Source: Patellaria atrata CBS 101060 (Eukaryota; Ascomycota; Dothideomycetes; Patellariales; Patellariaceae). Taken from it: a DNA stretch of 64,000 nucleotides. This document shows, piece by piece, positions 35,583-46,314 of this stretch. A program made the translations under genes and the position numbers. The notes under the pieces are model-generated. The model was not told where the DNA came from, did not search any database, and saw only the letters and a list, made by a program, of their open reading frames with translations. The DNA lies in assembly GCA_010093705.1 (NCBI GenBank), contig MU006091.1, forward strand, positions 858,702 to 922,701, written 5' to 3'. How positions within the stretch are numbered: the first letter of the stretch is position 1; each line of letters opens with the position of its first letter.

Positions 35583-36788
35583 GGCACCGAACATAAGAGG
35601 ACATCCAGGCTCTACCACGTTCCTCTGGATTCGTTGGAGAAGAGATGGTCGGACAACTGTAAAGAAAGCATGTATTAGGCGTTACGGGCGATGTTAATAT
35701 TGCACCGGAAGAGAGAATTGTACATATTCAAGTGAAAGAGACGAAGGGAATTCAATGCGCATACGAGTACAAGGGAGATCTCGCAGCACTATGAAGACTT
35801 GGTTCTCGCAATACACCATCTCTGGTATACTGATCATGTCAATATAGGAAATGGAGCATAGCTTAGAGCTCATGTACTAAATTTGATCATCCTCTTCCGC
35901 AATACGGAATTCTTCGACCCCCACAAGTCTTGTTTCCAATCGAAATCGGCTATCGAACACCAGCTCACGGACTCCCATTGATGAAATCAAAAACACACGT
36001 CCTCGATAGGAGCAATGCATTATAATTAGTTCCAGCTAGATCTGACCACATTACTCCTCTTATACAAAGCCCCATCATCGTCCCCACGCCATCTCCTAAA
36101 AGCTTCCCTTTGAGACCTCGCCTTGCCCCCCATCTCCGCCGTCTTCCTCTTCCACTCTCCCTCTTCTCAATCCACCTCTCCAACCCCGGCGCGACCCTTT
36201 GAAAAAACCCCTGTACTCTACATCTCTTCACGACAACAGCCCCACCTTTCAGGAATATTGCGCTCAGTTTGCTCTTCTTGCTATCTTGTGGTGCAGAGCC
36301 CCCGGGAACTGACTCGATGTGTGTGATTTTTGCTGTTGGTAGTGGGCCTGAGGGTAGAGGAGGGGGTGGAGGAGGAGGTAGATTCTCGGTAGGATCTTGG
36401 AGCAGTGGGAAGGTGATGCTTATTTCGAAGGCGGAGTGGGGAAGGTATGGAATGTGGGATTGATTTTCGAGGTGGAGAGTGTAAGGTTGAGTTTAGATCT
36501 TTGGAATAGGGTGAGGGATTTCACTTTATACGAGGTTATATACGTTGTAGACTGAATTTCTTTCATTGGGAGTTGTTGGTACCGATTACGAACACAAGCA
36601 GACGATGGCTTCCGAAAATAGTTTACATTCCACATGCTGCGTGGTCGAATCTACTTCGGGAGAACAAAGACACCGAAACTGGTCTCAAGGTTGACTCCGT
36701 CTAGGCTGAACATTATCTATCAGAGGTATAATTACCTCCTTGATGTCATCATAATAAGTGTTGCTCTACTCAGTACCATAAGCAGTCA
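35583..36788. other. Spacer complex I subunit / BDP1 with a doubtful ORF
   Basis: This holds two 3' UTRs and a minus-strand open frame listed separately (35965-36497). There is a purine-rich block near 36350-36390. Nothing else is supported. Confidence 0.5.
35965..36497 (-). CDS. Doubtful open frame, possible last exon of an unknown gene
   Basis: A frame of about 175 codons is open on the minus strand from just after a stop near 36498 to the stop at 35965. Its translation includes a proline run followed by LPSGPLPTAKITHIE, a Ser/Lys stretch and a basic C-terminal half (VQGFFQRVAPGLERWIEKRE). It has no ATG in its first two thirds, so a start would have to come from an upstream exon that I cannot place. 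I recognise no family. The open frame could be chance in a strand-biased purine/pyrimidine-rich sequence. Confidence 0.22.
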
Positions 36789-38976
36789 TTATTCATCAAC
36801 AATCAGCTCAATCTCAACATCGTCTCCATCATCCGGTTGAGCCCTCTTCTGCTTGTTTTTCTTGCCCTTCTTCCCCTTTTCTGTATTCCTGCCGTTCTCA
36901 CCTGCGGCATCATCTTCCTCATCATCGTGCCCAGCAGCTCTCCTTTGCCTCTTGAGCTCTTCGTATTTCTTCCTCGCTACTTCTATCACCGCCTTATTAG
37001 CCTCTCTCTCAGCTTCGATTTCTCTCTCGATCTCCCTCGGATCTTTGAAATCGCTATCCTCTTTCCCAGCCTTCTCTTTGTACACCTCAAAATCCATGGG
37101 CACGGAATTTCCTACGAGGGCTTGCTTGACCCGTTCCGTAGCACATCTCTCCTCGCGCACGAATTTCGCTTTGATTTGCCGACGAGTCATGCCCGGGAAC
37201 ATCTTAGAGATGATCATGAAATCAGTACCGAACATCCGTAGAGCCTCGTAAAATGCCTCAGTCTTCTCTTCATCCCAACGCCGCCCCTTTCCACCAGCCC
37301 AGGGATGGCGCTCCGCTGGATCACGGCGATAATCTAGCATGCGGGTGCGTGTAGTCACACGGTTTGTCAAGTCATTTTCCTCGACTTCCTCAAGTACATC
37401 TTCCTCCTGCGCCGCATTGCGGTCGACCTGAAGAGAAGTCTGATCAGTGACGATTTGCCCGTTGATCATTATCAATCGAGGTCCAGAGCCCGAGGGCGCA
37501 TTCTCATCATCTTGGTGTTGTATATCTTCTTGCTGTAACTCTTGCGACTCTTCAGTGGAGGCGCCTGTTATGACCCGCTGAATTTCCTCTTCTCGCCTCT
37601 TCTTCACTGCATCCCAGTCGATTTTCCGCATTGCCATCTCTCTTTCAGATTTCTTTCCTGTTTTAGTTTCCCGACATAAATCCTGCATACTCACCATCGT
37701 CGGTACTATCTCGACGAGTTCCGCTCCTTCGGGTGTCTCTGCACGCTTGCGATTAGACCGCTTTCGCCGTTTGCGTCTGGTCCCACGTTCATCTTCGGCC
37801 TCGGTAGCTTCGTCCTCTTCACTACCTTCCGTTATCTGTGGCCTGCTTCGCTTCTGTTTCCTCCTGGCAGGCGTCGCAGCATCATCCTGGTCCGTACTAT
37901 CTTGCGCCGCGGTCTCTTCAGTAGTAGTTGTCGCTGCATCTTTAGGCTTCCTCCTTGTACCTTTGTCCTTACGTACTTTGCGAGGTTTCTTACCACTGAT
38001 GATAGGAGCTCCAGCTACATTAGTATCAATAATGGTCTCTCCGGGTTCGATACGTGGTCTCTGCTTCGCTTGCTCCTTTCTTGCGGGTGCCGGTTTCTTT
38101 GTAGGTTGTGAAGCTTGACCATTTGTGGGAGGTTGTTTACGCTTATTCTTTGATGAGGTTGGAGGATTTGCCGTGATTTCTAATTCGGGGGCTGGTGTTG
38201 GAGGCACCGAACTACTGGCAACGGTCGGAACGTCGCTCAGAGCAGGCGTTGGTGATTGCACTGATGGTGTTTGGCGTGGTGGTAGGGAAGAAATATTTTG
38301 TGGAGCCTGGTGCTGAGTGGATGTGACGGATGCAGTTGCGTTGGTAGGCTCTTCATCGGACACTTGCTCTGAGGGAACTGTAGGGTCTACCGTTTCGACG
38401 TTCGACGAAGCTCTTTGCGTCGCACCTGCCTGAAACTCTGGGACAAGCTGATTTGGTCCAGAAGCATTCGGTTTCGGAACAGTTGTTATTTTAGGCTGCG
38501 CAGCGACCTGAGATTCAACAACCTGTGCCAAGGTATTCAAGGACGGTGAAGGCACACGAGCAGGTATTTGAGCAGGAGTCACTGATTTAGAGAGATTAAA
38601 TGGAGCAGACGCCGGCTGAGATACTATGTTATCTGCGGGACTCGAAGTATCTGTTGGGTGTGTCTGCGGAGTCGGAACATTGAGGCCGCTGACGAGACCA
38701 TCTTGAGCGGATGTAGTAACATGTTTTTCGGGTTCTGAAGCAGCAGGTGTACTCAAGGGGGGAACAGCTTCTGAAATAGTAGGTGTGTCTAACGAGGAAA
38801 CGGGCTCATTTGACGTAGGCGGAGCTGTAGACGCTGGAGGGGGGGCGGCTTGGGGTTTTCGTCTTTGAGGAGCTTTGGGAGCAACCTTTTTAGTCGACTT
38901 GTCTGTAGGAGGATCAGTCAATCGTAATTACAAGAGCTCCCGAGAACTAAATAGACTTACTTATGAAGGACGACAT
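36789..38976 (-). CDS. BDP1: TFIIIB subunit Bdp1 (B'')
   Basis: Two exons, 38961-38976 and 36789-38902, give 709 aa. Bdp1 is the SANT-domain subunit of TFIIIB that locks RNA polymerase III onto tRNA and 5S genes. The first exon (16 nt) and the junction give MSSFINKSTKKVAPKAPQRR, the conserved Bdp1 N-terminus. A long disordered region rich in Pro, Ser and Thr follows, then a basic region (RRKRRKRSNRKRAETPEGAE). The extended SANT domain lies near residues 542-600 (GRRWDEEKTEAFYEALRMFG, then MIISKMFPGMTRRQIKAKF). The C-terminus is charged with KKGKKNKQKR. An in-frame ATG within the intron (38919-38921) would give a wrong N-terminus. Confidence 0.92.
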
Positions 38977-39662
38977 CACAGAAGCTCTTGTAACTCATGC
39001 TTCAAGGGTGGGCTCGATTGCGGGGAGGATCTTGTGAAAGCGCTATACTCGATTTCTTTCCTCCGCGGGCAGTAAGCCTATACTTAACCAGATTAGAGAA
39101 GATGAATTAGGTTCACGCGCCCGGAAAGTAAGATACTTAATTGGTGAAGATCCAGAACTTTTGGAGGAGAATATAAGTCTCTCGGTTCGCTGAAGAAACT
39201 ATCTGGTTGACTGTTGAAGATGAATGACTCGCGTTGTCGCGTCGGGAAGGGTATACCTTACTTGACGGCCACCCGGATAAGTAAGCTCAGTAAGATACAG
39301 TAACCTGTGGTAGCGTATTGAATCTTTTAAAGTCAGCTTTCAACTGTTATATTTACGCGTGCTCGTTGTGGAGAAAATGTATATTACTAAGCGCTATCCT
39401 CGAAATCGTGATCGTAAATTTGTCCTGAGGCGAAATGGGGCTTCTTGGCAAGGGGAGCGTGCCTTGACCTCTTCTTTCTTTCAACATCACCTTCCGAAGA
39501 CATAACCAGCCCTTCTTCTATTATATACCTTCTCCGTCCGCTCTCATATACTGAGACATACGCTCCTTAACTTCTCTCGACTCTTTATATGAACTGACAC
39601 CTCTATTTCCCTTCCGCTCTTTCTGATCTGCCAACCTTTACTTGCTATTTCTCTCTGTTCCT
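38977..39662. promoter_or_regulatory. Divergent promoter region BDP1 / BRE1
   Basis: This spacer separates diverging genes. The part before BRE1 is pyrimidine-rich (39470-39660), as is common for fungal leaders. No gene is supported. Confidence 0.5.
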
Positions 39663-42127
39663 ATGAAGACCACCTCAGTAGAACCGCTTGCCATTCGTTC
39701 CATCGGCGTCGTCAAGATGGAAGACCGCAAGAGACCTGCCATGATGGAGGTCGACGATTCCGCTCCACCCTCTAAGAGGCAAGCGACTACAGTTAATGGG
39801 GCCAAGCCTCATCCTGATGCTGACATGCCTTGGAAAGAAGAAATCGAGGTTCGTGCAATCCGAAAAGTAGCATGGTACCTATCGGATCCTCCTGCGCCGA
39901 CACACCCGATGCATTATAGCTGACTTGTGTTTATGATTACAGTACTATCAGAAAGATGCAATCTGGAGGCAAATGCGGGAATACAAACGAGAAAAGGGAG
40001 AGTTAGAATCTCAGGTGGCCGAGCTGGAGAAGAAATCAAGATACCATGATGAACATTTACGTACAATAGATTCATGGTTTTCGCAGGTTAGTGGTAGCTT
40101 ACGAAGTCGAGTACATTCTGAGTATGCGTATCCGGACTGATTCGTGATCTGTCTTATAGTTATTAGACGAAGTTAAAATTCTAGCTGGAGATACCATGGC
40201 CATAGATTCTTCATATCATTCTAGTATGAATCCATATATTCCTAAATTGCATGGCGGGCTAACATGATTTTAGGCGCAACGTCCTTGTCCAACACTGTAC
40301 TTACACTCAACAGCGAGAGGTTCCAAGAACACCTTGGGAAACGTTCGGATGAGATAAGATCCGCCATAACACAGTTGTTTGGCAAACTCCCTGTTGCATC
40401 GCCAGATCTTCGACAATTACAAGAGCGACTAGCACAAGCACTGTCCGCTGAGAAGGAGAATATCGCAGAGCTACAGAGGGTAACAACGGAAAAGGAACAG
40501 CTGTCTGAGCGACTAGAAAACGCCTCTTACCGGTACATGGTCGCCGAAAAGAAGTTGGACCGGGCGAAAAGCGCAGCGGTCGCAAAGTTAGAGAAACAAG
40601 CAACGATGGGAGGAGCCACGGGCAGTGATGAGGCGTCGAGCGCTAAACAAGACAGTCCTTCCGAAGTCAACGGTATACCTACTGGAGCGGGTGGAGAGAA
40701 TGCTGAAGTTGCGCGCAAGGAGGCCATTGCTGTTGTTGCGAAGGTTAAGGAGCAGTTAGAACAACTGGAGGCGGAGAACAAAAAGCTGACAGACTCGTTA
40801 ACTGCTGCGAATGCTCGATTCGTGACTTTGTCCGATGATGACTATGCAAAGACAGATCTTTTCAAGCTTGCTAAGTCACAACAGGAGGAGCAGATCAAGA
40901 GGATCAATCATTTGGAGGCAACTAACAACCAGCTCAGGGAGGAGGCGCAGAAGTTGCAGGCAGAAAGAACGTCTTACCGTATGCAGATGGAAGAAGAGTC
41001 TCGTACAGTTATCAGTGAAGTGGAAAGCCAGATCGCCCGTGCTGAAACTGATCTATCAAGAATTCGGAATGCTCGTGACGAATTTATGTCTGAACTGACA
41101 ATGAAAAAGATGGCTTTAGAGCAGCAGAGGACTGCCTCTGATCAGATCAAAGAGCTTGCAAGTGCTAGAGAAAATCGAATAGTTACTTTAGAGACCGAGA
41201 TTGAGAGATTGAAGCGAAAGATAGGAGAAATCGAAGCCGAACAACCGTCAATAGATGTGGTGTCTATGACCATAGAAGAGTTACGGGTTAAAGTCGCCAG
41301 TCTTCAAAAGGACTACGACCTAATAAGCAATGAACTCCCATCCATGGAAGCCGCGTGGAAAAAAGCACAAGCTCTTGCCAGTAAGAAGGTCGGAGATCTC
41401 ATGGCTTCGGAAGAGCAATTATCCAAACTCAGTGCTGAGAAGTCAAAGGCTGACCAGAAATATTTTGGGGCTATGAAAGCCAAGGAAGCCCGGGAACAGG
41501 AGAATCGGACGCTTCGCCTGCAGAACACAAAGAGCTCCGAGATCATTTCGCAGTTGAAGGAGGCAGAGAGCTCCACCCGTGCAGTGCTCGTTAACCTGGA
41601 AAAACATGTTGCTGAAGTGAAAGATGCGCACAATACCTTGATGCAGAAGAATGGTCTGCTAGAGCAGAAGATTACCGAATATACTATAACATCGGAAGGG
41701 CTCATCTCCCAAGTAGCCGAGTTAAAGAAGCAATTGACCTCCAAGGACGCAAGTCTCTTGTCGGCGGCACATTCGCAGAAGCGGGCAGAGATTGAGGCGG
41801 AGGAGTTAAAAGTTCGTCTTGCTGAGACTAAGAAGAGTCTCGAGGGCTGGAAGAAAAAGGGTCTAGGCAATCAGTCAGAGGAGTATGAGTCTTTACGGGT
41901 AAGTGTTAAAAATATTCCTGATTATGAGTACATATACTTACTTCATGTCATAGAGCATCGCTATATGTACCGTCTGTCGTAAGAACTTCAAAAATACGGC
42001 ACTCAAGACTTGCGGACATGTCTTTTGCCAGTCCTGTGTCGAGGAACGCATCGTTTCGCGTTCCCGGAAATGCCCTAATTGCGGGAAATCGTTCGGCGCG
42101 AGCGATCATATGCGTGTCACGCTTTGA
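39663..42127 (+). CDS. BRE1: E3 ubiquitin-protein ligase Bre1 (histone H2B)
   Basis: Five exons, 39663-39848, 39943-40086, 40160-40223, 40274-41898 and 41954-42127, give 730 aa. Bre1 with Rad6 monoubiquitylates histone H2B during transcription. The N-terminus has MEDRKRPAMMEVDDSAPPSK and ATTVNGAKPHPDADMPWKEE, matching fungal Bre1; the ATG at 39717 is an alternative start. A long coiled coil fills about residues 60-650. The C-terminal C3HC4 RING is CTVCRKNFKNTALKTCGHVF, then CQSCVEERIV and KCPNCGKSFGASD, ending in MRVTL. The last intron lies just before the RING. Family call is secure; exon 3/4 boundaries are less constrained than the others. Confidence 0.93.
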
Positions 42128-42835
42128 GCACACGCTTCTCTTTACTCGATGTTAGCTTCTCATACTGTATATTATCCCAACTGTTTCGGAATGCTTACTG
42201 CAATGAGTACTCCTGCGCCTTCTGTCAAGAGTAGCTGGGAGTTGCGTCTTTTTTGTTGTCTAAGATCTGGGCACTATCAACTGTTGCTGCTTCTGACAGG
42301 CATTGGGGAAACCGGTTCCAGCTGGTTCATGCTTGTTAGCGAAGGCTTCATACGTGTTCGGGCACCTGAGTAAAGATCTCACATCGTTTGAGCTTTAAGT
42401 GGCAGAGTCACCCGTGCATGGTTGTCCACACTGTCGCGGGGTTAGGCAGATGTAGAAGTAGATCATAGTGGAACTGAATGGAGGCACTTTGGATAGTTAT
42501 GATCTCTCCTGTATAATCACATCTTGATAAGTTGCGCCTAGTGTACTACGTACTGACAAGTTAGCAATCAGGACGCACAAAGTCAAAAGAATTTGAGAAC
42601 CGTGCCTTACGGATTGCTTCCTTAATCCTCTAGTAATCTCTATGTACCTTAGTTATTTGGAAGAGGAAGTGGTGGTTTGTCCTGGGGCTGTTGTTAGAGG
42701 AACAGGCAAGAAAACAATACGGAGACCTAAAAGTATTACAGGGATCGTCGGCACTTTCTCGCCTAATATTGCACCATTTCGTGTGCTCGTCCTCTCGTCC
42801 CCAATATCTCGAATTTCCCCTTCCTCTCCAATAAC
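42128..42835. promoter_or_regulatory. Spacer BRE1 / BMT5
   Basis: This 0.7-kb stretch holds the BRE1 3' UTR and the BMT5 promoter. I see nothing else. Confidence 0.5.
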
Positions 42836-43994
42836 ATGGCGAAGGCAAAAGCGAAGCGCCGAAAACTAGAGAAAAGGTCTCATAAGGGTGTCAAGAGTAA
42901 TAAGCCTATAGGGGCAAGCCCGAAGAAATTGAAGCCGAAGAAGAGAGGCAATGGGGGACAGAGCAAGCAGGAAGTCCTCCCATTCGAGGCGAATGACCAG
43001 ATACTATTAGTCGGTGAAGGTGCGTAACCTGTTTGCGGAGATGTCACTTATTCTACGCGATAGAGAGACACATGCTCTACTACCAATTCTGATCAAGATA
43101 GGTGATTTCTCCTTCGCGCGCTCAATCGTCGAACACCACGGTTGCGTCAACGTAACAGCAACATGCTTCGACACCGAAGTAGACCTAAACAGAAAGTAAA
43201 AGTCTCTATATACATACTCGTTCTCGGGACTCTCTTGCTAATCCCACAACCCTTCCAGATACCCCCAGTCCAAAACCCACACTACCTACCTCCGCTCCCA
43301 GTCCCAATCCGTCCTCCACGGCATTGACGCCACAAAGCTCTCCCAACAAAAGCGTATCCGTGCCTCCAGGTTAGACCGCATCATCTTCAACTTCCCGCAC
43401 GTCGGCGGCAAGTCCACCGACGTCAACCGCCAGGTCCGCCATAACCAGGACTTACTCGTGCGCTTCTTCGGCACCGCTTTGCCCCTTCTGACCCAGCGGG
43501 GCACGGTGGTGGTGACACTCTTCGAGGCCGAGCCGTATACGCTGTGGAATGTGAGGGATCTGGCGAGACATGTGGGGTTGGTTGTTGTGAGGAGTTTTCG
43601 GTTTGATGCGGGTGTGTATCCGGGGTATAGGCATGCGAGGACGGTGGGGAATATTGCTGCTAAAGGGGGTGGTAGCCGGGATGAGGTGGTAGAGAGGAAG
43701 AGTGGGGAAGAGAAAGTCGTGAGGAACGAGGATGAGAGCAACGAGGAACAGGGAAAGGAAGAGGAAGAAGGGAGAGTGGAAGCCGAGGATAAAGATGATA
43801 AAGAAAAGAGAGACGAAGGTTACAATGAGGATAAGAGAAGAGGCTGGAAAGGAGAGGAAAGAGCGGCTAGGACCTACGTCTTTTGTGCTAAGGAATCGTA
43901 CGACGCTGTCCTTCGAGCAGCAGGACATTCCAACAGTAACAGCACGGAGAAGAAACGGAAAGCAGATGAAAGCTCCTCAGATGATGAGGACTGA
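42836..43994 (+). CDS. BMT5: 25S rRNA uridine-N3 methyltransferase-like protein (Bmt5/DUF2431)
   Basis: Three exons, 42836-43019, 43102-43195 and 43259-43994, give 337 aa. Yeast Bmt5 methylates one uridine of 25S rRNA in the nucleolus. The N-terminus is very basic (MAKAKAKRRKLEKRSHKG). The Rossmann SAM motif is ILLVGEGDFSFARSIVEHHG, with the intron inside GEGD. The family motif IIFNFPHVGGKS follows, then RFFGTALPLLTQRGTVVVTL and GVYPGYRHARTVG. About 70 Glu/Asp/Lys-rich residues are inserted before the last strand (RTYVFCAKES). The C-terminal tail is acidic. The domain match is good; the exact rRNA target is inferred from yeast. Confidence 0.87.
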
Positions 43995-44127
43995 ACTCTG
44001 TATCACAATCCTACACCACGATATTTTACAACATAAAACCAAACATACACGAAAGAGAAAACCCGCAGAGATCGAACGCCGCCGCTATGCTCTCAAAATC
44101 ATCTACTTGGTTCATGTATAGGGTGTA

Positions 44128-45551
44128 CTACGAAATGAACACCTTCTTGATCTCTTGTTCTTCGAACAGTTTCATGTCTGTCGGATCCCTTACCATACCT
44201 TTGGCGGTACCCATCTTCTCGTTCACATGCCGTAATCTTTCTCGTCCGTAGATACGTCCGTTTGGCAAAACCACCGGATCATGCTCGACCTCGCTTTTAC
44301 TATGCTGTGCGTATGGCACGTTCCTCGCCAGCTCGTTCAATTCTGTCGAGCAGATTGGACAGACAGAGGTTGAAGTTGAAGATGCGTTGGAGGAGGATGA
44401 AGTATATGTGCTATGGCATGCGGGAGTCTTTAGGGCGGAGAGTCCAGCAGAAAGAGCGATATGGAGGAGAGGACGTGATGGTAAAGATAGGAGGTTATGG
44501 TGGGTGGATAGGAAGAGACTTGTTAGATGTGTCCAACGATTAGGAGAGTAGAGATCCTGTTCTTGTAGATTAGTATTAGAAGAAAGCATAAGGCTATACC
44601 TTTGAGACAAACCCGATAAGGCTCCGCGGGGGTATTTGGCGGGAATGCTAACAAGCATGCGGCCCTTGTTACAAGCTGGATATCACTATGGCTCGCAAGA
44701 TACTTCCGTGCATGCATTGTAGCTTCTTTGATCTTGTTTGGATTTTGCGTTCGGACGAGCTCGATGTATTGTTGTAATCGGAGTTGAAATTCGAGATCAC
44801 TCTAGACTGCGGTTAGCCAGGCATTCTCTTCTTAAGGAGGTCAACCCCTTCCCATGTGCCCATAAGATAAACAATTAGAGAAAAAAAAAAAGAAAGAAAT
44901 GTGACATACCCCTAATTTCTTCAAGCTCTGTTTATTCTCTCCACACCACGCCAACGCCTCCGCAGTCCTGCCCTCCCTCAAACTCCTCTCGATCTTCTGA
45001 CACGTCACAAACGCCTCCACATCCACCAACTCTGCGATACCCTTCTCCCTCGCCAGAGCCGCAGCACTAGACCCATACCCAAACCGCAGCAGGTAGTCCA
45101 CCAGCAGCCGATCGAGTCTAACCCGCGCCCACTCGTCGTACTTGACGTCCACCAGGCTCGGGATCTTATACAGCTCCCCCAGATGCTCGATGCGCGCGCG
45201 GGAGTTGCGGCTCTGCTGCTTCGAGCTCGCGGCCAGCGTGGCAAGCCGCTTCTTCAGCGCTTCGAGCTTCGCGATCGAGGCGTCTAGGCTTTCGAGAGAG
45301 GCGGGTGCCGAGGCATCGCCGGAGAGCGCGGCGGTGCCGGCTGCTTTGAGAGAACTGAGGAGGGCGTCGCGTTCGCGCTCGAAGGCACGTTGGGCGGCTT
45401 TGAAGTTCTTACGGGAGACTTCGAGAGGGAGGCGGAGGAGGGGTTGGTCCTGGGATTGAGGTGTTAGTAGAATTGGGGACTGGGATAGTGGGGAACTGAC
45501 AAGGAGGAGATGAGCGTCGGGGTTGAGGGTTGTGGTGGTCGTTTCTGCCAT
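44128..45551 (-). CDS. GID9: GID/CTLH ubiquitin ligase subunit Gid9 (Fyv10)
   Basis: Four exons, 45501-45551, 44910-45449, 44613-44801 and 44128-44556, give 402 aa. Gid9/MAEA is a RING-like subunit of the GID E3 ligase, which degrades gluconeogenic enzymes when glucose returns. After a short N-terminus (HLLLDQPLLRLPLEVSRKNF, across intron 1) comes a coiled coil. The LisH segment is LDRLLVDYLLRFGYGSSAAA and a CTLH domain follows. The C-terminal degenerate RING is CPICSTELNELARNVPYAQH, then DPVVLPNGRIYGRERL. The family lacks some zinc ligands of a normal RING, and that is kept here. Intron 1 is open in frame, so a longer unspliced form is possible, but the family favours splicing. It converges with BMT5 (134 nt between stops). 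Confidence 0.93.
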
Positions 45552-46314
45552 GATGAGGTACAAAGCGAGCAGGAAATTGCAGGTGTGAAATTCGGAAGGG
45601 CGGGTCGATTTCAAGAGGTTTGGAGCTTGATCGGCTAGATGTTCATAAAGTATTGCGGGCCTGTGTATAGGCAAGCTCCGCTTGAGCTTGTTGAAGATCT
45701 ACACAGTATGACAGATCAGATTAGATTAGATCAAAGCAAATGTGGTATAACAGGTTTTGTTCTTGATCCACAAACTATCGTCCTTTCATATATTAGAACT
45801 TTTTACGCAATGACCTATAGTTTACCCATTCAATCTGTCTACAGACGTGTGCTTCACAATACATTGCTCAATAGGAGGATTACACGTCCAATCCCTGATT
45901 ACTTTTTCATCGACATATGATATTCAATTGAGGTTGGCCTAGTAAACGAATCACTCTTCCTTTAAAGAACAACAGAGTACGAAGATGTATTTCAGTACCC
46001 TAGTTCTACTCCAACAGATCTGAGAATCCATCATTGATGCTGGAACCACGGTTACCCACCATCCACAAATAGCGACTCCTTCAACGTCTTGAAACTATAA
46101 CGAGCATACGGATTAGCTACATATCTACTCAATCGATAATTGTGATAGATGGACCTCACAAGGTAGGAATTCAGGTCATTGTCGAACCATATTAGTCGTC
46201 ATTGTTAGGCATTGGTGAAATGAATCTCATCATGATTTGATGCCGTCTTTGGAGGGAGAAATGACACTTAACGTACCTGTGAGATAGTGTAATAATGTTC
46301 GCAGGCGTAATAAT
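45552..46314. promoter_or_regulatory. Spacer GID9 promoter / RAI1 3' end
   Basis: Both flanking genes are on the minus strand. A 93-codon plus-strand ORF here has no recognisable features. No gene is called. Confidence 0.5.

Noticed and set aside
37747-38118. Plus-strand ORF of 123 codons rich in Ser, Arg and Phe
   Set aside because: It is the antisense of the basic/acidic region of BDP1.
45639-45920. 93-codon plus-strand ORF upstream of GID9
   Set aside because: No motif, no splice partner and not conserved-looking; probably chance in the GID9 promoter.
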